Of a stretch of DNA of 64,000 nt, positions 57,146 through 64,000 are shown one piece after another. Position 1 is the stretch's first letter, and each line of letters opens with the position of its first letter. The notes under the pieces are model-generated. The model saw only the letters and a program-made list of their open reading frames with translations. It was not told the origin of the DNA and did not search any database. Position numbers and translations under genes: made by a program. The DNA comes from Icerya purchasi (Eukaryota > Arthropoda > Insecta > Hemiptera > Monophlebidae): contig CM077115.1 in the NCBI GenBank assembly GCA_039619475.1, positions 59,092,864 to 59,156,863 on the forward strand. Reading direction: 5' to 3'.

Positions 57146-57906
57146 GCATAATTCTTCATATTTATTAAAATGACTGCAACACAAACTTTTCAGCGCAATG
57201 TAATTGTTAAATTTATAAAATCACCGACCACCAGTTTTGAATAGAAGAAGCATTATTGATGGCGAAACAAACATACGCCATGAATAATATGGCTTATATA
57301 ACTAGTCGATGCTTTTAGAAATTCAATAATCATATCGTATTGAAAGGTTTATTGCATCTTAGTATTGGGTATTTTTTTACTTTACGACTGAATATTAATA
57401 GTTGTTTTTTTTATTTCTATTGTAGTTTTGTTGTTTTTTTTTTTAATTTCTTGAATACAGGTATATCTTTTAAAATTTGCATTAATATATCGTTATTATC
57501 GCTGTCCGAATTTTACTTTATACAATATAAATAACAAATATAGACATATATATATGTGCGGTAGTGCACTTTAAATAAGTGAAATCTGCAGAAATTACCG
57601 ACTTTAGGAAAATGGAACAAATATAGAAGATGTCTGGGGTTGTTTTTAGTTTAGTAATCGTCAAACTGATTTGAAAGAAATTCTGGCTTCGTAGGCTAAC
57701 AACACTTTAAGTTAAGTTCTATATTTATATGTGTATCTTTTTTTTTTCGGAGGGACTTCAATTTTTACTACGATAACGCTAAAATGTCAATAAAAATATT
57801 CTTCCGCTGTAGAACATGATAAATAGTTTTATTCGAATATTTCGCTGAAGATAGTCTAAAAAAGCACCGAAATCATTTAAATAATTCCTGGCGAAAGTGA
57901 CAACTT
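57146..57906. other. AT-rich sequence without recognisable gene
   Basis: No signal was recognised. Confidence 0.4.
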
Positions 57907-57921
57907 AAATATTTTCATTTT

Positions 57922-59219
57922 AGACACAGTCCAGACAACAGCTCTCTGAATCGCTACAGCAGCATTCCGCACTACTCCAATAGACAGTCTACGTGCGGAA
58001 ACAACTATTTCCCCACTCCATTATCGTCGATTACTCTCTACTACTAATTTTGTTATCTCAGCTGCCCAAAATCCCAGTATACCTATATATGACTATCTCT
58101 TTAACCCAAACAATTCACCAAACCATATAATGATCAGGCACCAAAAATTGACTTGTCAAAAGTACAACACCCACCCTCTCTTAACCATATTTTCTGAACC
58201 TCCATCGTAGGTCTCTCAAATCCCTGAGATCCGATTGGATTTATCAAAACTTCTTAGACCAGCTGATAAAAATATAATCTTAGGAAAATTACAACTAATC
58301 CTCCAAGAATACCCTAACCACATCCAATGCTACACCGATGGCTCTAAAACCCAAAAAAGAGCGGCTTGTGCGTACTCTGTGAATAAAAAAATATTCTCAC
58401 GTCGCTTAAGCAACCGTCTATCTATCCTATCTGCAGAACTAACAGCTATCTTATTATGTCTCCAATATTTCTTACGCCACTTTCAACAAAACCTGATAAT
58501 CCTGTCTGATTCTCTTACGTCACTCCAACTACTACAAGATCCATTCTCATCAAACCCAATTGCTCAGCGCATTAAAGTGATTCTAAACACAATGCATCTA
58601 CAGTCTATTTCAACAAAATTTATCTGGATCCCAGGCCATGTAGGAATTCCTGGACATGATGTGGTGGATTTGGCTGCCAAATCTGCCAAACTCAACAGTA
58701 AAATTTCTATGCTTATTCGTCCTACTGCTGAAGACCTCAAACAACATTATAAAGAGCTAATACTTTCTATGTGGAAGCAGCATTGGCATAACATAGAAAG
58801 CAATAAGCTTCGAGATCTCAAAGAAAAGCCGATACCGTGGAACTCCTCAAACCGAAAGTCACGTCAAGAAGAGATAGTGATTACTCGGCTACGTATTGGA
58901 CACACCCGACTTACTCACTCCCATCTCTTATCAAATCTTTTCTCTCCCAACTGTCCTCATTGTGGCAAAGAGGGCTTAACGGTTGTCATATTTTCACATG
59001 CTCAAAGACAGCTTCTCTCCGACTCTCTCTCCATGTTCCTTCGAGCCGTGTTCTAGCTCTTAATGATTCCTCCAATTCCATAGATAAAACAATACATTTC
59101 ATTAAACAAGTCAAACTTTTCCATCTCATTTAACCTCATTCCCTTCCTAATTGAGCCGCGAAGCCCTCTGTGTAGCTTTGTGGCTCATTAATTGCATAAT
59201 AAAAAAAAAAAAAAAAAAA
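57922..59219 (+). mobile_element. RNase H-type LINE, 5'-truncated, with intact target duplication
   Basis: A young 1.3-kb insertion. The 15-bp direct repeat aaatattttcatttt occurs at 57907-57921 and again at 59220-59234, and the poly(A) tail ends exactly at the second copy. The coding region begins in the last part of the reverse transcriptase. It continues through a complete RNase H and a CCHC knuckle to a stop at about 59131-59133. The 3' UTR is only about 65 bp. The fragment is typical of premature termination of target-primed reverse transcription. It belongs to the I/Jockey-type RNase H-bearing LINEs. Its C-terminus differs from LINE-X, so it is a separate family. Confidence 0.93.
57923..59133 (+). 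pseudogene. LINE ORF2 C-terminal part: RT end, RNase H, CCHC
   Basis: The reading frame starts at 57923 with DTVQTTAL, then a TGA (57947-57949) where the family has Arg, then ATAAFRTTPIDSLRAE (family 'A.GAFRT.P..SL..E'). A second in-frame stop, TAG, is at 58208-58210. RNase H follows: CYTDGSK (Asp, about 58327-58350), SAELTAILLCL (Glu, about 58430-58465), LSDSLTSL (Asp, about 58500-58525) and WIPGHVGIPGHDVVDLAAK (His and last Asp, about 58620-58680). All catalytic acidic residues are present. The knuckle starts CPHC (about 58955) and, after a frameshift near 58970-58985, is completed by CHIFTC. Three lesions in 1.2 kb make it a recent pseudogene. Confidence 0.92.
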
Positions 59220-59234
59220 AAATATTTTCATTTT

Positions 59235-59469
59235 TTATTACTTTTGCGCGTTTTAAAGAAGGAACATGGGGAATGGCGAGAAAAGTATACCTGGGGAAAA
59301 TAAATAAACTGAAAATTAAATGCTTGAAATTAGTACCAAATCCTTAAAGGGAGAAACTGAAAGGGAAATAATTAAAAAAGAAAACGTAATGAGCATAAAA
59401 GGAATGTACTTATTACTGAAGATATAGGAGTATATATCAGCAGAAAAGAAAATTGAATTGGAGGAAAGA
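59235..59469. other. Sequence between LINE target duplication and RepP copy 2
   Basis: A-rich; it may be the 5' part of RepP copy 2, because an open frame leading into it (EKKIELEERINTEYELREKL, about 59440-59500) continues into the repeat. The upstream boundary is unclear. Confidence 0.35.
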
Positions 59470-59950
59470 ATAAACACAGAATACGAGTTGAGGGAAAAAC
59501 TTTACGAACTAATTACCGTTAGCAAGAACAAAGATGGGGGAGCAAACGGATAAATATATTATAACTCAGATGTTGAATAAAATATCCAAAGAAATAATAG
59601 AGAAGGAAAAAATAGGGGAAAGAAAGAGGAAAATAAAGGAATGGTTTCGGGAAGAAGAAAATATAAAAAAAATAATAAACATAAAATAAAAAGACAAAGC
59701 GCAACAAAAAAAGCTAGGAAAAAAAACAAAAAAAAACTGAATATAGAAAATAGGAAATAGATTAGTAATTATTGATAATTAAAATAGATAGATTAAGTAA
59801 ATATTACACGATCATGTATATGTATAAGTTAATTTAAGATGGTAAAATGTCAAATAGGATAATTCGTCGACAAGCGTTTTAGCTTGACGAAAATTTTTGT
59901 ATGTAAAAATTTATAAATACATATTTTTTCAAAAAAAAAAAAAAAAAAAC
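59470..59950 (+). mobile_element. RepP, poly(A)-tailed retro-repeat, copy 2
   Basis: It aligns with 55520-56003 (tgagggaaaa, actaattaccgttagc, aacaaagatgggggagcaaa, ttataactcagatgttgaat, aggaaaataaaggaatggtt). It ends with atttataaatacatatttt and a poly(A) run at 59932-59950. An upstream frame ending KDGGANG and TAA overlaps the ATG of the small ORF in another frame, an arrangement like a LINE ORF1/ORF2 junction. Confidence 0.65.
59534..59689 (+). CDS. Small conserved ORF in RepP copy 2
   Basis: The 51-codon frame starts ATG at 59534-59536. It reads MGEQTDKYIITQMLNK, then EIIEKEKIGERKRKIKEWF and REEENIKKIINIK before TAA. It is colinear with the ORF at 55573-55707, including length up to KIKEW. 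The start overlaps the end of an upstream frame. The composition is Lys/Glu-rich and helix-prone. No known domain; product unproven. Confidence 0.3.
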   Translation: MGEQTDKYIITQMLNKISKEIIEKEKIGERKRKIKEWFREEENIKKIINIK

Positions 59951-60598
59951 ATAGCCCGAACACTCGATCAGTCCCTGTTTTTTTGTTTTTTTTTTCATGA
60001 GAAATGTTAAATTACGCGGTTAGATGACGTATTAAATTTTTGTACACTCTGTGACTGTTTTTAGTGAAAATTACTAAATGTTGTTTAACAAAAAACGACT
60101 TGGAATGATTGAATATTCTTCTGGCTTAAAAGGATTTATACATACATCGGCCAAAGAATGTACGAATACATAGCGAGGGAATTATTTCAAATGCTTTATT
60201 CTGGACAGAGTGATAGCGAATGGATCGATTACTATTTAATTATGACCGAAACGATTATTGGGGGGTAATTCAGCGAGGAATGCCAGTTACACGACCACGA
60301 TATAATTATGTTTTTTTTTATTTTTTTATTAATTATTGTTATATAATATATTGTTGTTACTTTCCACGGACCTTGTAGACTAACAAATATACAAAAAAAA
60401 AAAAAAATGTATACACATCAATTCGACAGTGGTACGCAATGACTTGTTTTCATTGATTAATCTCTCAGATTTACGTCTCGAGTATCTTTTGATTTTTTAG
60501 TATGAAATTTTCGACCACGATAACAGCATGCCAGTTTTATCGTCTAATACTCGTTTCATCTCTCCGCTTTAACTATATCTACGCTTTACAAGATCTTA
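59951..60598. other. AT-rich sequence without recognisable gene
   Basis: No signal was recognised. A runs lie at about 60392-60406. Confidence 0.4.
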
Positions 60599-60600
60599 AG

Positions 60601-61720
60601 TTTTTTTTTTTTTTTTTTCTTGTTTGGGTTTTTCCCTGGGCTTGTCAGCAACGGACGATTACCCATCAACATGTGTACATAGCAGCAATTAGGAGTAACA
60701 AGGAATGGAATCTGACAAAGTATGCTATAGCAAGGATGGAGAAACAATAACAATCAACGTCGAAAAATGCCAAACGTATGTATCCTGAAAAGAAAAGGAA
60801 TGACATTGCCGAAGGTAAGAGAAAAGGAGTTAGCTGTCCCATGCCATGGCCACATCTGCAATTACAGAGGCCACAGTACAAACGGACAAAGGAATCTGGC
60901 TATAAATAATTAAGGAAGAAGAAACACGGGATGTTTAAAAAGCAGTTAGATCCATCAAGCACGAAACCTATATAGAACACAGCGCTTAGCGTCCATAAAC
61001 AATTATCCGAAAGTTCAATAACTTCCTCCATCACTATAAAGCAAAGTTTATAGTTCTTAATTATGAAACATTAATCATATTTATGGCGATGACTGCGAAA
61101 ACTGTGTCTACCATCCCGTTAAAAGGAAATGAGCAGAATTTACACCCAACACACAATGGGCACACTGCAACAGCAGCGCCCGCAGTACCGGCTGACAAGG
61201 AGTTCACCTATCTACCGTTAGGGCCGCAAATGCGACAGCGAGTCCGTAAAATTAACTGCGAGCTGTGCCTGTTTGTAACTGTAACTGCAACATCAGTGCG
61301 TGTTCTTCGTTTAGAGAGGAGTTCATTAGAAATAACTGGACACGATAAGTTAGGAATGCCAAAGAGAACTACTGAAAGGATTAGATCTTAATATAACGAA
61401 GTACAGAGGATAGAAATTTTGCTACAATTGGTATGATCAACGTTGACTGTAGTGAGAGAATAAAGGACACACAATATTATGGAGTTGGAACATCATGTGA
61501 GAGAAGCTCCGCGTATAGAGCTGCCCTTTCCGATGATAAAGAGGAGCATTCAAAGAATACATGATCAGAGTCACATACGACTGTGTTATCGATACACAGC
61601 GGACAAACAGGAGAGGACACTATGGAGAAACGATACAATGAAGCCGGAAGTCGACTGTGACCAGATCGAAGACGACAGATCTTAAGTAATAATATAAACG
61701 TTTAGCTATTATACTATTTG
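60601..61720 (-). mobile_element. LINE-X 3' region, copy 8, decayed and probably interrupted
   Basis: The left edge is a poly(T) run (60601-60620) followed by ttccctgggcttgtcagcaa, the complement of the family end (gttgac(g/a)agccc). Far to the right the minus strand reads CDSDHVFFECSSLSSERAAL and YAELLSHDVPTP (about 61490-61585), an excellent match to CDANHVLFECSGLSRERELL of copy 1. The distance between knuckle and tail (about 0.9 kb) is longer than in other copies. The part at about 60900-61450 therefore probably contains an extra insertion. Plus-strand frames here (61083-61391, 61479-61685) are antisense shadows. Confidence 0.65.
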
Positions 61721-64000
61721 TGAAATGGCAACGTGCCAACTTTGGGCAAAATATTATTAATAAAAATTGCTCTTTCTCTATCATAACTATCGCATTGTCA
61801 TACAATGTGTAGTTCCCTCCATATCGCATTTCAAACATGATCCACCGTAGACCCATTGTGAGCAGACGTGCGATGGTGGCCTACTCTCAATTTGCGCATT
61901 ACGACTATGTGTAGTCTCTCTAGTCATTTACTTCCCTACAAAGCAGGTGCTGTGACTAATAGTGTTTTTGTTAATGAATAGCCTTTTCTGCTGACTAGTA
62001 TATAAATCATCGGGGAATACTTCATTCCATTTGATGAGTAAATTGTTTTTAATTCGAGCTGTATTTATTTCTCCCGATTTAATTTTATATTCCTCGCTAT
62101 TCTGGAAGTAGATCTCGTTAACGCATCGGGCTTTTCGTAAAATTCTCCTCCTCGGCTACTCCCGCCTAATCTTTCGATTTTTATGATCGACGCCTTCTTC
62201 TTTTTCGACCAATTCACGCAGGTATCGTTTAATAATGAAACACGCTCTTTCCTGGTGTTTTGTTAATCGCGAAAGCTCTCATAATCGACCGTTTTCGCCA
62301 ATCGTATTAATGATCATTATTCCTTTTTGTTTAATAAATCACGATTTATCCTGCCCAATTGGAGTTATTTTCCGCTGTGAAATAATGGATTTTCATTCTT
62401 CCTCACATCCGCGTTCTTCCATCGCCTTTTTAGACTTGTATTTCAATTTTTTATGGACGATGCATATATATGTATATGTATCACGGAATTCGCAGAGTCC
62501 ACGATGGGATCTTGCAAAAAACCTCGCTCGCTTAAATTAAACGGCTACTCGTTATATATATTTATCCTAGTCGTTTAAACATATTGCAGACAGAAAACAA
62601 TTCGGGAATGAAATCAAGCCACAAATGGGTACCAGCGACGACGAGTGCTGACCTAATATCCTAGAATGGAGAGTGAAACGGCGAATAATGCGGAACATAT
62701 TTCAGGAGTCGTCGGGCAGACTTGCTTCGATTTACAGAATTCGGCCGCCTCATCCCGGGAAATTGTCGGAATTTCGGGAACACTTAGAGATTGGACGGTG
62801 TGCGAGGCCGAAAAGTTTCTTTGTTTGTCGTTTCAGACAATCTGCGCGGTAAACATTTCAAACGGTCATCGAATCGTTGACCCGGCAGACTTAATAGTCG
62901 CCGCTAACCGACTAGGCTGACTAGTAGAGCTGCTCGTCACAGGCGTCGACCATATCACCCAACTCCTCGCGAACTGCCCTAATTTTCCAACAATGAACGT
63001 CTTTCAAAAATCCGAACTGGAGCGGATGTAATTTTGCAAGAATGCTTTTATCGACAATACATGCGTAATTTTATTAGCCTGTTTTTTCCTTTTTTCCCGT
63101 TTTCCTTTTTTGTTTTTTGGCGCACGTTCTTCCTTCTTTTTTTTCTTTTTTTTTTTTTTTTTGTTTTCCAACTGCCTACATTATATGTCGACATAGCAGA
63201 GGCATTTTCAAAAGTTGCCAGCGGCTAATTTCAGTTGATTAACCGACATCGGTGATAAAACTGATATATCGGCTTTTGCTCTACGCTTCAGCACAGTAGT
63301 TTTATAACTGCAGATCCGTAGCAGAGGCCCAATTTGGCCTTCGGATTCGGTTTACGGTTTACAATGCGGGCGTTGCGGCCCATTAAGACGGCGGGGGCGC
63401 ATGTAGCGGCGACAGAAACCGCTTTTGACGGGAAATAGAGATAGAGAGAGAGAGAGAGAGAGAGAGCTATAAAATTTACTGGAACAAACTTGTAAAGGCA
63501 ATTTTGATAACTCGCGGTAAAGTCGTTGGAGCGGTTTTCGAACGCTGCTGGTCGCTCTAAGAAAATATATTTCCCCCAGAGATGGCCGCGATATATAATA
63601 AACCAGCACGCGCGTTCTGTGTATTTTTCTCATTCGCTCCAGCTCGTGTCTGTATAGCTACGCTGCTATTCGCTAATCTGTATAGATAAACTGACGAATT
63701 TTAAAGTAAATAACGTTTTGTTTTCATTACGATGTTTCAAACAATTCGCGAATTTGTTGACGCGATCTTCCGATTCTAAACCACGAGATTTTTACTAACC
63801 CGCTAACGGCGAAACTACAATTTTCTATACATATCATAGATGGCGTGGTTCTGATATTTTTTTTTTTTTTTTTGTTTTTAATTACCAACAGCCACGTAGG
63901 GAAAGATCGCCTATTTCAGAACTTTTTTTTAAAAAAAAAAAAAAAAAAAAGAATATTATTCGAACTGATAATTTTTCAATATCAAGCGAGCGCAATAAGA
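61721..64000. other. Sequence without recognisable gene; moderately GC-rich at 62.6-62.96 kb
   Basis: No domain was recognised. An ATG-started plus-strand frame of 84 codons at 62666-62920 (MESETANNAEHISGVVGQTC...) lies in a CpG-richer block but has no motif or family match. An AG microsatellite (63437-63467) and T/A homopolymers (63859-63874, 63924-63950) follow. Confidence 0.35.
63437..63467. repeat. (AG)n microsatellite
   Basis: A near-perfect GA/AG run. Confidence 0.95.

Noticed and set aside
62666..62920. 84-codon ATG-started frame with two CxxxxxC-like spacings
   Set aside because: No recognisable domain and no splice or promoter context. Kept only as a note in the gap description.

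Overview
The window looks like insect nuclear DNA. It is AT-rich and full of homopolymer runs and TA microsatellites. It carries Jockey-, R1- and RNase H-type LINE fragments, mariner and Tigger/pogo relics, and tRNA-derived SINEs. A closer identification (for example Hemiptera) would be a guess. I found no convincing host protein gene, rRNA, functional tRNA or CRISPR array in the 64 kb. Almost every stretch with a protein-level or repeat-level signature is a decayed transposable element, so the window reads as an intergenic or very large intronic transposon graveyard. The open frames reported here are all transposon remnants, apart from two small conserved frames of unknown nature.

Layout. 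1-7 kb: Jockey-type LINE tail (about 1.16-1.39 kb), RNase H LINE remnant (about 3.55-4.03 kb), SINE fragment, a RepA copy, a TIR element and a ~300-bp tandem duplication. 7-19 kb: second RepA copy beside a TIR element, fold-back element, two LINE-X tails, a decayed RTE-like LINE and two SINE fragments. 19-28 kb: RepA copies 3 and 4, a second SINE type, an RTE-like LINE tail with a stem-loop insertion, a dispersed repeat carrying a fold-back element, a mariner-like element with ~160-bp inverted repeats, and a RepE copy. 28-39 kb: tail-to-tail LINE-X fragments, a SINE, a core-less mariner, and a Tigger-like element with LINE-X inside it. 39-46 kb: SINE with tRNA head, RepA copy 5, and a second Tigger-like element carrying an R1-clade LINE framed by a 14-bp target duplication. 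46-64 kb: G-rich TIR elements, R1-like LINE relic, two copies of a poly(A) repeat with a shared small ORF, a LINE-X inserted into a repeat whose unfilled paralogue lies at 4.7 kb, an RNase H LINE with a clean 15-bp target duplication, and one more LINE-X.

The best recurring structures are: RepA (five copies, possibly a Helentron-like non-autonomous element); LINE-X (eight 3' fragments); the tRNA SINE (five copies); and two mariner-like copies that lost the catalytic core but kept both protein ends. No undescribed functional system is evident. The most novel material is RepA and the small ORF shared by the poly(A) repeats. All family assignments come from reading motifs by eye, without database searches.
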